Positions 30,930-42,505 of a stretch of DNA of 64,000 nucleotides are shown one piece after another. The stretch is from contig JADGJG010000033.1 in assembly GCA_027596195.1 (NCBI GenBank), forward strand, positions 1 through 64,000, in the 5' to 3' direction. This DNA comes from Podochytrium sp. JEL0797 (lineage: Eukaryota > Chytridiomycota > Chytridiomycetes > Chytridiales > Chytriomycetaceae). The first letter of the stretch is position 1; each line of letters begins with the position of its first letter. The position numbers and the translations under genes were made by a program. The notes beneath the pieces were generated by a model. The model saw nothing but the letters and a program-made list of their open reading frames with translations. It did not search any database and was not told the DNA's origin.

Positions 30930-32391
30930 TCAACGCAGCAATAAAAGAGAAACACTTCCCAACACAAAGGTCCGCTCCTCTTCCTTCCCTGGCACCAACT
31001 CAAACGCGCTTCTCGTCTTTTCGCTGGTCACTAACTTGAACGCAACCACATGCTCCATCTTGACCAACGGAACCTCAAACCCAACCCCAAACTGTCCCAG
31101 CACCTCCACACTCGGAATCTGAAACCACACCCGCTTGTCAAACGCTTTACCATCATTCATTATACCCTCATCTTCCCTCGCGACCCACACATCCGAAACA
31201 GAACCCCCGAGCTCGACCTTCTCCACATCCTTGAGCACGCGATCCCCCTCATGAATTCCCGTCTTTCCCAGCATGCACGTCGTAACGGCCACCAAACGCA
31301 TCTCAATTCGCTTGAGCTTGTGGCCAGCTGGAACCGAGTGAATCAGAACATCCACTGGTATGCGATTTCCAGGGCCTGTAACGGTGCATGGGAGAGCGAT
31401 GCGGTACCTCGGAACGCGAGGGATCGCAGGGGGTGGAGTGAGTGGAGTCGGGGTAGTCACGTATGCGTTGAAGAGGCCCATTGTGCGTGTCAAAACCGAT
31501 GGCTTTGCGGATGGGCTTGTGGGTGGACTTGTGAGGTTAGCGCCCGGGCTTTGCGAAAGAGGCGTGGAATGGATGTTGGCAGCGTTCTCAGAATACACGG
31601 GAAGTCCGGATCCACTTTCTAGCAAGTCTTGTTCCTTGGGGATACGCAGGTCCAGAGGGATATACCTTCCTGTTGTGGCGGACATGTACCGCTGGTCGAA
31701 TTCCGTCGTGAAGTCATACGTGAGGTTCGAAACGTACTTGGGACGTCTCGATTCGACTTGTTCCGGGATTGGTTCCACGTCGTGCGCGTGTCCCACCGGT
31801 GGCTGCGCGTTCCAACTGGCGACCGTGACGGGAATCACGGATTCGCGACGCACGAGACCTTTTTCGGTGCGAATATCGATTTTGAATGTGATAGTGTACG
31901 CGATTGTGACGCTCTTGGTGCGGAACGACACTGGCATCGATTGTTCCGAGTCGATCGGAACGAAAAACGGAATCGGTTTCGAAAGGTCGAGCGAGATTGA
32001 GTTTTCAGGAAGCAGAATCACGGAGCGGGAGCGTTGGAATGTGCTGTTGGCTTTGACGAGCTTTCCGACTTGAGTGTGGGTGGTTCCGAGAAACGTTGCG
32101 GAGATGCCGACGGATTGCAAGTGCTTGAAGTCCGCATTGGTTGGATCGAGAAGCAGCAGGCCCTGTCAGACAACGAGAATGTCATTAGGTTAAATTGAGA
32201 AGCAGAGTCAAACGAACCTCGATAGAATGCGTGCCCTGTGATTCGATGGTGAATGGCCGATCGCGGTCTGAAATGCGGCGAAACAGGGCGTCGGATGACA
32301 CAGACTTGGGACGAATCTCTCTGTCAAGTAAGATATCTCCCTCTGTTCCGGTTTCATGAGGCTGACGGGCAGCGAAGACTTGGACCAGCAT
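30930..32391 (-). CDS. Arrestin-like protein C
   Basis: Third tandem paralogue, 468 residues from two exons, 32391-32218 and 32162-30930 (phase 0, 55-nt intron). It lacks the second intron of A and B. N-terminal half: MLVQVFAARQPHE.., FTIESQGTHSIEGLLLLDP, NSTFQRSRSVILLPE, PIPFFVPIDSEQSMPVSFRTKSVTIAYTITFKI. C-terminal half: PRYRIALPCTVTGPGNRIPVDVLIHSVPAGHKLKRIEMRLVAV, ending VLGSVSLLLLR. A LPVY sequence (SGSGLPVYSENA) resembles the LPxY variant of the PPxY motif bound by Rsp5/Nedd4 ligases, which would fit an alpha-arrestin adaptor. It is the most diverged of the three. Confidence 0.7.
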
Positions 32392-32653
32392 TTTTGATCG
32401 AATTTTTTGAGTGTGCTTACGGCACGTTTCAAATTCCCGTGCACCGATCTAATGATTCCTCCTCGAGTCGTCCTAGAATGCTCACTCACCCACTTCATAA
32501 CTGCCACCACCTTCTCCCTCCATTTCACCTCAGGGAACTTCATGCTGACATCATGCCCGTATGTGTGAAAATTCGGATTATCCTCCCAAGGAAGAGAGCA
32601 ATGATGGAGAATAGAGAAGGGAAAGGGAGAAAAGAAACAAACAGAAGACTAGC

Positions 32654-32718
32654 AAAAAAATATAACCGCCGAAGCGGCATCCACTCAAGTTAAGCGTGTC
32701 ATCCTTACACAGGGAGCC

Positions 32719-32749
<31 letters not shown>

Positions 32750-32784
32750 CATATGTGTCACGTCGCACTTCCGAAGAAGTGGAC
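32654..32784 (-). ncRNA. U6 spliceosomal snRNA
   Basis: The minus strand contains the universally conserved U6 core AAATTGGAACGATACAGAGA followed by AGATTAGCATGGC and AAGGATGACACGC, i.e. the ACAGAGA box and AGC catalytic triad. The 5' end folds as a perfect CACTTC-TTCG-GAAGTG hairpin (UUCG loop). Near the 3' end CCGC-TTCG-GCGG forms a second UUCG hairpin, followed by a run of seven T that fits RNA polymerase III termination. The core aligns without a gap, so no mRNA-type intron interrupts this copy. Upstream (plus coordinates above 32790) an A/T-rich ACAAATA element could serve as a TATA box. Confidence 0.93.
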
Positions 32785-33089
32785 GGACAATTCACTATCT
32801 TTGCGCCGGCGTATTTGTACTCGTTTTGCGCATGGGACTGGACCGCTTTTGGGACGGCGACTGCGCATCCCTCAAAAAAAAAATTCGTTGCCTCTGACAA
32901 TTCTGCTTCTCCTCCTCACCATTCAAATAACATCAGTCTCTTCTGCGCAATCAAGATTATAGTGAGGATAGAGGAAGATTTGTCCAAGTTCCTGTGTCCA
33001 AGCTCTTATGTCCCTTCTAGAAACCAATCCACGTAGATTGCAGTTCTTCTTTAAATTTTTTTCCCATTTTCGATTTATTTAATTATCAT

Positions 33090-34906
33090 CTAGTTTCCCA
33101 CCTCATCACCCACAATCACCTCCTCAAACACGTACCCCAGAGCCCTCACTCGCCTTTTGAGCTCCCTCCTTCTCTCCATACTCTCCCCTCCTACCTCCCC
33201 CTTCCACAACCCCACCACACACCCTCCACTCCCACTAAACTTGGCCGCATGCCCAAACTCCCTCGCAACCTTCACAACCGCCAAATTATCCATCCCAACG
33301 GCCTGATCGCCATACAAGCTCCGCCTCGTTTCAAAATTCGTATCCATCAGCTCCGCAAACGCGCGCGAATCGCGTTTCACAAGCGCTGTCTTCGCACGCG
33401 TGGCAAGGTCCGCAAACAGGTCCATGGCCGTGAGCACCTCTGTATCGCCGTTGAAAAACCGCGCACGCACGTTGGTATGGATTTTGCCCGAGTCCGAGGG
33501 AACTCCGACGTAGGCGATCCAGAGGCCCTTTGGGGTCAGGGTCGTTGGGAGGCGCGCGTAATCCCCGTATCCGCGCGATTCCATCAGTGTGCGGTGGAAG
33601 TCCATAAAAACGAGACCGCCGTAGGCTTGGATGACGCGGTCTTGGAGTCCTGCGGCAATGTCAAGCTCATCTTTTTCGGCTGACAATGCCAAATTGGCGC
33701 GAACGTGCGGTGGGAATTCGGGGTGATTGTCGAGCCCGTAATAGAGAATGAGAGCGCGGATAAAGGCGGTGATGAGAGCAGAAGAGCCAGCGAGACCGAC
33801 CTGTCTCGGAATATTTGTCTCATATTCGACGCGAAACCCTCTCAGAACGCCGCCTTCCACAGAATGAATTCCCAGCTTGGTGCAGTAACTCCCAAACACT
33901 TTTGCTGCCGCCAACATCAAACGCTGGACGCCATAATATCCATTCTTCTCGCACGATGCCGCGAGTTGCGCAATAGAAGCAAACTGGAATGGATCCATGA
34001 GTGGCGTTTGCTGGATGGTGATGGTTTGATCGGATGGTGTGGCATTCGGGGTGATTGTGACCGTTGCGTGAAAGTTTTTGATGAGCAGGGAGATTGTTTT
34101 GCCATAGAATCCGTCTACAATTCATGGTTTTAGATTAAAAAGCTAAATTTAGAAGAAACAAACGCGAATGCGAACCTGACGGATTCCCCATCAGCCCCAC
34201 TCTTGCAAAAGCAGTCGCAATGGTAGGTTCCGAGCTCTGATTCAGCGCCTCAAACGAAACGGCATGTATTCCATGATGCACATCCAACTCCTGACAATTG
34301 ATCGTCTTGAGTCCCGGGACCAGACTTGCAACATGCTTCCACGCGTCGCTGTCAGAATCCGAGGTCCGCGTGTCGAGGCGGATCGCGTTGAGGTTGTCGA
34401 GCAGCTCTCCGAGCACATCCGACGTCACGAAAAAAGCTGCGGTGCGTGGTCCACCGAGAAGCGAAGGATCGTTGAGCAAGAAATGGAGGCTTTCGGTCCC
34501 ATCGTGTGTTTCAACATAGTCCGCGACTTTTTCCAACAGCTCCCAGTCAATGTCGCCAATGCTCAGGGGAAACAGCAGTACCGATTCGTCAGCGCGGCGT
34601 CTTTCGAGGACACACAGCCACGCCTCGAGGGTCCTAATTTTGGTTCAGTGGGAGGTCACCTGTCAAATAAAATCGCTACCTCTGCAGAGATGCTCCGCGC
34701 CCACATGATCCAACGTTGACGACAGCGGCCTCGTGGTCCCGCAACAACGCTGTCCATCGCTGCACAAGTCCAAACGAGGACGCATCCGTCACGATAGTTA
34801 CTGAGCTTCCAAGAAAGCCAGGCAGTGCATTCAGCGATGCGATAGCACCAGAGGAATATGCTTCGGACGATGGGGTTGACGAGAAGCAGGTGAGTGCAAC
34901 GAGCAT
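33090..34906 (-). CDS. Glucuronokinase-like GHMP kinase with N-terminal extension
   Basis: Predicted to phosphorylate D-glucuronate to glucuronate 1-phosphate (salvage route to UDP-glucuronate). Exons 34906-34680, 34633-34176 and 34114-33090 join in phase; 569 residues. The kinase part starts at about residue 218 with FARVGLMGNPSDGFYGKTIS. It continues with NGYYGVQRLMLAAAKVF, the GHMP ATP-binding motif YETNIPRQVGLAGSSALI, AEKDELDIAAGLQDRVIQAYGGLVFMDF, PSDSGKIHTNVRARF and KFSGSGGCVVG. The wording matches plant glucuronokinase closely, rather than mevalonate or galactokinase. The first ~215 residues (MLVALTCFSSTPSSEAYSSG...) have no counterpart in plant glucuronokinase and I do not recognise them; both splice junctions there keep a long open frame. 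The gene ends the minus-strand run before the arrestins and U6. Confidence 0.8.
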
Positions 34907-35022
34907 CGTTGTGCGGGTTGCCGGATTTGTCTGGTTCCAGGATTTTTTCGAATCGGAAAACAACGTGAAAACAACGCGAAATCCCGAAAAGAAAAACATA
35001 ACAGAGAAAGGCGCTCCTTGTT

Positions 35023-38000
35023 TTATTCGACCTTCTCCTTCTCTTCTCCCACAGCCCCACTGACACGCTCGACCGACAACGAATACACACGGCAAACAAA
35101 AAAGTACGCCGCGACTTGGGCAACAACATGCCCGACAACAACCAGCCAATTCACCCCAACGAATCCATCCTCCTGAAGCATGACCGTTCCCCAAATCCTT
35201 TCAACAATAGACCCGGCCAATGCGTCCTGAAAATCAAACGCACCATAAAGTGTGTTGGCGACAGTCGCCAAAACCGCCCCCTTCACAAACGACATCAAAA
35301 AGAGATCCAGATGCGCAGCGCAAACAACATCGCTTGAATCGGAACACGATAAACCTCCCATAACGACCGCATCCAGAAGGATCCCGACGGGCTTGAATCC
35401 GCCGGTTGAATGAGCAACCAACTGGTACACCGAAGCTTCCAGTATCAACCGAATGACAGAACGGAAAAACTCGATCGCGACTGGCAACACTGGAGACGCA
35501 GCGTTTGGGTTCAGAACTGAAGGAAGATGAAACACGACAGGCTCTTGCAGGAGTGATTCGAAAACGCGTCTGATACCGCGAAACAACATTCCACGGCTAA
35601 TGGCGATTACGAATCTGGGAAGATTGATCCACATTCTTGAACGAGTACTTGACTTCTTTGCCAGAGAGAACGGAGTGACTGGAGCGGCTGCGACCAACAA
35701 GAACACCGCTTCAACCAAAATGGTCGAGGCAGTTGGGAACACAACCAAAGACATGATTTGGGGCAACACCAGACTGCTCCGGTCAATATTGATGCGAAGC
35801 AAATCCTTCTCGATGATCAACCGCAAGGCCGACTCAACAACGTCAAACCCGACCATTGTCAAAAAAAGGCTCCATTTTACATGCCCAGATGCAGCCTTGA
35901 ACAAGAACGCGATAGAGACGACGAGTATGAATACGACAGAGATTCCTTTCGCAGCCCAGAGAATCGCCTCGAGTCCGTTGGTATCGCTGCGCAACGCGCG
36001 TTGATATTCCTCCGTCTTGAACAGCGAAGTTGACCAATGCACAACCAATCCATCCGAGACAGTCACATGGTGACGGATTTCGGCAGCGAAGGGAAGATTC
36101 GAGTACCGCCCGTCCGCAACCGTGACCACCCAATCTCTCCGATTCTTCAGATTCTTGGCGACGGTGATTCTTGGCAAAATCTCCTCCTTCAGCAATCCCA
36201 ATCCACTGCTCTTCCCACCCGCTTCCACCCCTTGCAAAAATGCGAAAGCAATCTCGACCGCCTCCTCTTCCTCCATCCACTGCCCGGTCACCTCCTCCCA
36301 CACGACTTTTGAAAAACTTTGCAACCTCCCGAAGCGATCCCACTTGACATCCAACACCTCTGCACGCTGAGTACGCTCAGCGTCCGATACAGCCGCTTCT
36401 GTGGGAATCTCGGCCATCTTGACACGCACCCTCCACCTCGGAGACTGAAAGAACGGCTCTTGTTGCAGTTTTGCAAGCACTTCACTGCCAACGAGTTTTG
36501 CGCGATAAACGTATTCCGGATCAATCGCGTCAGCGACAGCCAACGAAGCAAGAGCTGAATATGCGGTATTGTTGAGGTGATGGGTAAGTCCGAGATGGGT
36601 CTGGAGAAGCGCTGTTTGCGCGAGGGAGTCGAGTTTCGAGATTTGGGAGCCAAGAATATGCGTGCCGGGGTTTCCAATAGTTGACCCAATCGCGTACAGG
36701 GCGGCTCCGATGGCGGACAAGAAAGCAGCACGGCGGAGGCGGGTTTGGATCGGAGAACCTCGTTGGGGGGACCAATTCGGCAAGACCGTAAACGAAATGG
36801 CTGCATCGTTTTTACCCGTTATTGTGAGTTGAAAATCAGAATATAATTGTACACACCTTCGGGCTTCAAATCCTTGTTCCAAACTGGCTTCCTCTCGTCT
36901 CTGCCGAAACCGCGAATCCAACACACCAGAGCAGGCCCCACCAACACCGCCACAATGATCAACTGGCTCACCCAATAGTCCCTCACACTTCCCACCAAAA
37001 CGGACCACCCCATCGCCACGACGTCATAATAAAAGTGAACCAGAATCACCGGCAACAGCCCATACCGCAAATACAACATCCCGAACCCCACCGACGGCAG
37101 AATCAATTCCACCACGCGCGCATAGCTTGGAGTTTGAGGATAATTTGCGTGACATGCACCAAACACCATGACTTGCACGACAAACATGACACCCACGCAT
37201 TGCTTGCGACAATGGAATCGATCACCCACGAGTGCAGCGCTGGCCAAAAACATGGCGCGGAATACGCACTCTTCCATTGCACCGGCTTGAAGTGCGGAAA
37301 AGAGGGAGGGAAGGGCTGGAACGAGCGATGTGAGGTGAACTCCGTTGAATTCGAATGCTGAAGGTGACCAAAAGCCAAAGTATTTTTCCGACACATACGA
37401 GAACAGAGCGGCATAGCAAAGGAAAATTGGAGTCAAGAGTGTTCCCATGATGAACTGAGTGCGGACTTGTGCAGGCGGGCCTTGTTTCGAAAAGAGTGAC
37501 GCGCACGCATGCCAGATTGACAGGAACTCGGGAAACGCCAAACGCGTAAGACCATCGGCGACTACAACAGTCAGCAAGTTTCCGGCCACCAGGGAAAAGG
37601 CAAATGATGAGACGTTGAGATACATGGATTTGAGGAATGCGCCCTTCGACACGGCCGAATCGTAATCATAAAACCGCGACGGCCATTGATTCACAAACAC
37701 AGCCACAATTCCAAACACATTAACACCCGCCACCAATCCAGCTAGTGACTTGTTGATGGCTTGTTTCTTGTACAAAGTCCAGATTCCAACGACAGAAATG
37801 ACCGTTGTGAGAACCACCAGTGCGATCCCAGCTGCCCCCGCGATGTTTTCATTCGCAGCGCGCTTGTACGACATCCAGTTGTAATGGCTAGACGGCACCA
37901 CAAACTCGGGATACACGTTCCGCACAACGTTTCCAACCACGCGCACGGTCAAACGAAACGGAGCCTCCGACACCTTGACGCCATTGTCCTGGTACACCAG

Positions 38001-38643
38001 CGTATGATCCTGACGACCCGATTCATCCTGTGTTGCCATCGAATGACTCTGCAGCGTCAAATTCGACGCAAAGTGGCGCACGCTCGGAAACTCGGCGTCC
38101 ACGAACGTGTTGGCCAGTTCGAGTGCTTCCGGCTTCGTCAACGACGGGAGACTTGTTGAATCTTGATAGTGGGCTTCGTACCACCACACGCGGCCGTCGA
38201 GCGAAACGCCCACTAAGGTATCTTGAGCGTCGAGTTCGCGGAAGCAGCGGACGTGCCAACCGTGGAGAGGGACTGGGCCGTTTGAAGCGAGAAACGAGGT
38301 GATTCCGTTCTCATTGCTGGTGGAAGAAACTTCGATGTAATTCTTGAGTGATGTGAATGGAACGAAGATGACGGCACAATCAATTCTGATTGGGAAATTG
38401 AGGAGCATCAGCAATCAGGGACCAGTCGCGTAAATATCCATGCACAAAGCATCAAATAACGTACCCATCAGTTTGATTCGATTGGAACGGCGGCAATGAA
38501 TGTTGGAGCAAAAACGAGCGCGCCAGATCCTGGGCTGAAGCAGCCGTCGTGTGGACAGAGACTCGCAAGCCTGGACCATCGAGCTCATTCAAGTAAGGAA
38601 TGAGGCCAGCACAGAGTGCAGAAACAAGAAAGAGGAGACGCAT
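35023..38643 (-). CDS. Two-half CPBP-type intramembrane protease, copy 1 (complete)
   Basis: Exons 38643-38465, 38385-36857 and 36800-35023 join in phase (GG|A and G|CC); 1161 residues. A signal peptide (MRLLFLVSALCAGLIPYL) leads a luminal region and a multi-span membrane part. In the first half (to ~569) the three CPBP/CAAX-protease motifs are present: EECVFR at ~431, FGACH at ~468 and HFYYD at ~510, the metal-binding set of Rce1-like enzymes. The second half (~570-1161) has the same plan (luminal segment, membrane helices, and VGILLDAVVMGGL.., ALAGSIVERIWGTVML aligning loosely with VGVMFVVQVMVFG.., AMGWSVLVGSVRDYW), but lacks the EExxxR and His motifs, so it looks like an inactive duplicate. 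The 116-nt spacer before the glucuronokinase gene holds its downstream region. Confidence 0.75.
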
Positions 38644-41600
38644 GAAGTTTGTTGATTGATTTTTGATTGGGTTTATGGAACGAGAAAATTTTCCGTTTCC
38701 TGCGCGGCATGGGACCAATCACAATTCTTCCCTCTTTAAGAACAATACGTACATCCTCCTGAAGCATGACCGTTCCCCAAATCTCTTCAACAATAAACCC
38801 GGCCAACGCGTCCTGAAAATCAAACGCACCATAAAGTGCGTTGGCGACAGTCGCCAAAACCGCCCCCTTCACAAACGACATCAAAAAGAGATCCAGATGC
38901 GCAGCGCAAACAACATCGCTTGAATCGGAACACGATAAACCTCCCATAACGACCGCATCCAGAAGGATCCCGACGGGCTTGAATCCGCCGGTTGAATGAG
39001 CAACCCACTGGTACACCGAAGCTTCCAGTATCAACCGATTGACAGAACGGAAAAACTCGATCGCGACTGGCAACACTGGAGACGCGGCATTTGGACTCAG
39101 AGAGGAAGGAAGACGAAACACGACAGGCTCTTGCAGGAGGGATTCGAAAACGCGTCTGATACCGCGAAACAACATTCCACGGCTGATGGCGATTCCGAAT
39201 CTGGGAAGATTAATCCACTTGCTTGAACGAGTACTTGATTTCTTTGCAAGAGTGAACGGAGCGACTGGAGCGACTGCGACCAACGAGAACACCGCTGCTA
39301 CCAAAATGATGGAGGCAGTTGGGAACACAACCAAAGACATGATTTGGGGCAACACCAGACTGCTCCGGTCAATATTGATGCGAAGCAAATCCTTGTCGTT
39401 GATCAACCCCAAGGCCGACGCAACCACGTTCAACCCGACGATTGTCAAAAGAAGACTCCATTTTACATGCCCAGATGCAGCCTTGAACAGGAACGCGATA
39501 GAGACGACGAGTATGCATACGACAGAGATTCCTTTCGTAGCCCAGAGAATCGCCTCGAGTCCGTTGGTATCGCTGCGCAACGTGCGTCGATATTCCTCCG
39601 TCTTGAACAGCGAAGTTGACCAATGCACAACCAATCCATCCGAGACAGTCATGTGATGACGGATTTCGGCAGCGAAGGGAAGATTCGAGTACCGCCCGTC
39701 CGCAACCGTGACCACCCAATCTCTCCGATTCTTCAGATTCTTGGCGACGGTGATTCTTGGCAAAATCTCCTCCTTCAGCAATCCCAATCCACTGCTCTTC
39801 CCACCCGCTTCCAACCCTTGCAAAAATGCGAAAGCAATCTCGACCGCCTCCTCTTCCTCCATCGACTGCCCGGTCACCTCCTCCCACACGACTTTTGAAA
39901 AACTCTGCAACCTCCCGAATCGATCCCACTTGACATCCAACACCTCTGCACGCTGAGCACGCTCAGCGTCCGATACAGCCGCTTCCGTGGGAATCTCGGC
40001 CATCTTGACACGCACCCTCCACCTCGGAGACTGAAAGAACGGCTCCTGTTGCAGTTTTGCAAGGACATCACTGCCAACGAGTTTGGCGCGGTAAACGTAT
40101 TCCGGATCAATCGCGTCGCTGACAGCCAGCGAAGCTAGGGCTGAATATGCGGTATTGTTGAGGTGATGGGTAAGTCCGAGATGGGTCTGGAGAAGCGCTG
40201 TTTGCGCGAGGGAGTCGAGTTTCGAGATTTGGGAGCCAAGAATATGCGTGCCGGGGTTTCCAATAGTTGACCCAATCGCGTACAGGGCGGCTCCGATGGC
40301 GGACAAGAAAGCAGCACGGCGGAGGCGGGTTTGGATCGGAGAACCTCGCTGGGGGGACCAATTCGGCAAGACCGTAAACGAAATGGCTGCATAGTTTTTA
40401 CCCGTTAGTTGTGAATTGAAAATCAAGAATATGATTGTACACACCTTCGGGCTTCAAATCCTTGTTCCAAACTGGCTTCCCCTCGTCTTCGTCGAAACTG
40501 CGAATCCAGCATACCAGAGCAGGCCCCACCAACACCGCCACAATGATCAACTGGCTCACCCAATAGTCCCTCACACTTCCCACCAAAATGGAATATCCCA
40601 TCGCCACGACGTCATAATAAAAGTGAACCAGAATCACCGGCAACAGCCCATACCGCAAATACAACATCCCGAACCCCACCGACGGCAGAATCAATTCCAC
40701 CACGCGCGCATAGCTTGGAGTTTGAGGATAATTTGCGTGACATGCACCAAACAGCACGACTTGCACGAGAAACATGATACCCACGCATTGCTTGCGACAA
40801 TGGAATCTATCACCCACGAGTGCAGCGCTGGCCAAAAACATGGCGCGGAATACGCACTCTTCCATTGCACCGGCTTGAAGTGCGGAAAAGAGGGAGGGAA
40901 GGGCTGGAACGAGCGATGTGAGGTGAACTCCGTTGAATTCGAATGCTGAAGGTGACCAAAAGCCAAAGTATTTTTCCGACACATACGAGAACAGAGCGGC
41001 ATAGCAAAGGAAAATTGGAGTCAAGAGTGTTCCCATGATGAACTGAGTGCGGACTTGTGCAGGCGGGCCTTGTTTCGAAAAGAGGGACGCGCACGCATGC
41101 CAGATTGACAGGAACTCGGGAAACGCCAAACGCGTAAGACCATCGGCGACTACAACAGTCAGCAAGTTTCCGGCCACCAGGGAAAAGGCAAATGATGAGA
41201 CGTTGAGATACATGGATTTGAGGAATGCGCCCTTCGACACGGCCGAATCGTAATCATAAAACCGCGACGGCCATTGATTCACAAACACAGCCACAATTCC
41301 AAACACATTGACACCCGCCACCAATCCAGCTAGTGACTTGTTGATGGCTTGTTTCTTGTACAAAGTCCAGATTCCAACGACAGAAATGACCGTTGTGAGA
41401 ACCACCAGTGCGATCCCAGCTGCCCCCGCGATGTTTTCATTCGCAGCGCGCTTGTACGACATCCAGTTGTAATGGCTAGACGGCACCACAAACTCGGGAT
41501 ACACGTTCTTCACAACGTTTCCAACCACGCGCACGGTCAAACGAAAAGGAGCCTCCGACACCTTGACGTCATTGTCCTGGTACACCAGCGTATGATCCTG

Positions 41601-42340
41601 ACGACCCGATTCGTTCTGTGTCGCCATCGAATGACTCTGCAGCGTCAAATTCGACGCAAAGTCGCGCACACTCGGAAACTCGGCGTCCACGAACGTGTTG
41701 GCCAGTTCGAGTGCTTCCGGCTTCGTCAACGACGGGAGACTTGTTGAATCTTGATAATGGGCATTGTACCACCACACGCGGCCGTCGAGCGAGACGCCCA
41801 CTTTGGTTTCTTGGGAGTCGAGTTCGCGGAAACAGCGGACGTGCCAACCGTGGAGAGGGATTGGGCCGTTTGAAGCGAGGAACGAGGCGATTCCGTTCTC
41901 ATTGCTGGTGGAAGAAACTTCGATGTAATTCTTGAGTGATGTGAATGGAACGAAGATGACGGCACAATCAATTCTGATTGGGAAATTGAGGAGCATCAGT
42001 AATCAGGGACCAGTCGCAAATATCCATGCACAAAGCATCAAATAACGTACCCATCAGTTTTATTCGATTGGAACGGCGGCAATGAATGTTGGAGCAAAAA
42101 CGAGCGCGCCAGATCCTGGGCTGAAGCAGCCGTCGTGTGGACAGAGACTCGCAAGCCTGGATCGAGCTCATTCAAGTAAGGAATGAGGCCAGCACAGAGT
42201 GCAGAAACAAGAAAGAGGAGACGCATGAAGTTTGTTGATTGATTTTTGATTGGGTTTATGGAACGAGAAAATTTTCCGTTTCCTGCGCGGCATGGGACCA
42301 ATCACAATTCTTCCCTCTTTAAGAACAATACGTAACGAAT
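35169..42340. repeat. 3.6-kb tandem duplication carrying the CPBP gene
   Basis: Unit 1 (about 35169-38753) and unit 2 (about 38754-42340) are near-identical, with scattered substitutions and one codon-sized indel in exon 1. Similarity runs from the 3' part of exon 3 to ~110 nt upstream of the ATG. The junction at about 38750 joins TACGTA of the upstream region to ATCCTCCTGAAGCATG, which in unit 1 lies inside exon 3 (35169). Beyond the outer ends similarity stops. The scattered differences argue against an assembly duplicate. Confidence 0.9.
38585..42226 (-). CDS. Two-half CPBP-type intramembrane protease, copy 2 (3' end replaced)
   Basis: Exons 42226-42051, 41973-40445 and 40386-38585; all junctions in phase, 1168 residues. 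It keeps the signal peptide and the three metalloprotease motifs (EECVFR, FGACH, HFYYD). One codon is missing in exon 1 relative to copy 1. After LQED the protein differs: copy 1 continues with GFVGVNWLVVVGHVVAQVAA (its last membrane helix), whereas copy 2 runs into the duplicated upstream region of copy 1 and gains a 55-residue basic tail, ending inside exon 1 of copy 1. The two genes therefore overlap by 59 nt on the same strand in different frames. Whether this copy is functional is unknown; its catalytic half is intact. Confidence 0.7.
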
Positions 42341-42505
42341 GAAAAGACTCCAATTTCTAAACCCTATGTGGATAACTAAAACTGGTTCGTTGAAACAAGA
42401 GCCTATAGAGACAAGATCGTATGGACGCGTCGCCATTCCATCCCCCTTTCCCCAGACTTATGTAAAAAAATGAGGGTTCGGTTTATTCAACTTCAACCGG
42501 CATCT

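Noticed and set aside
35169..42340. CPBP duplication as an assembly artefact
   Set aside because: The copies differ at many scattered sites, have one codon indel and distinct outer flanks.
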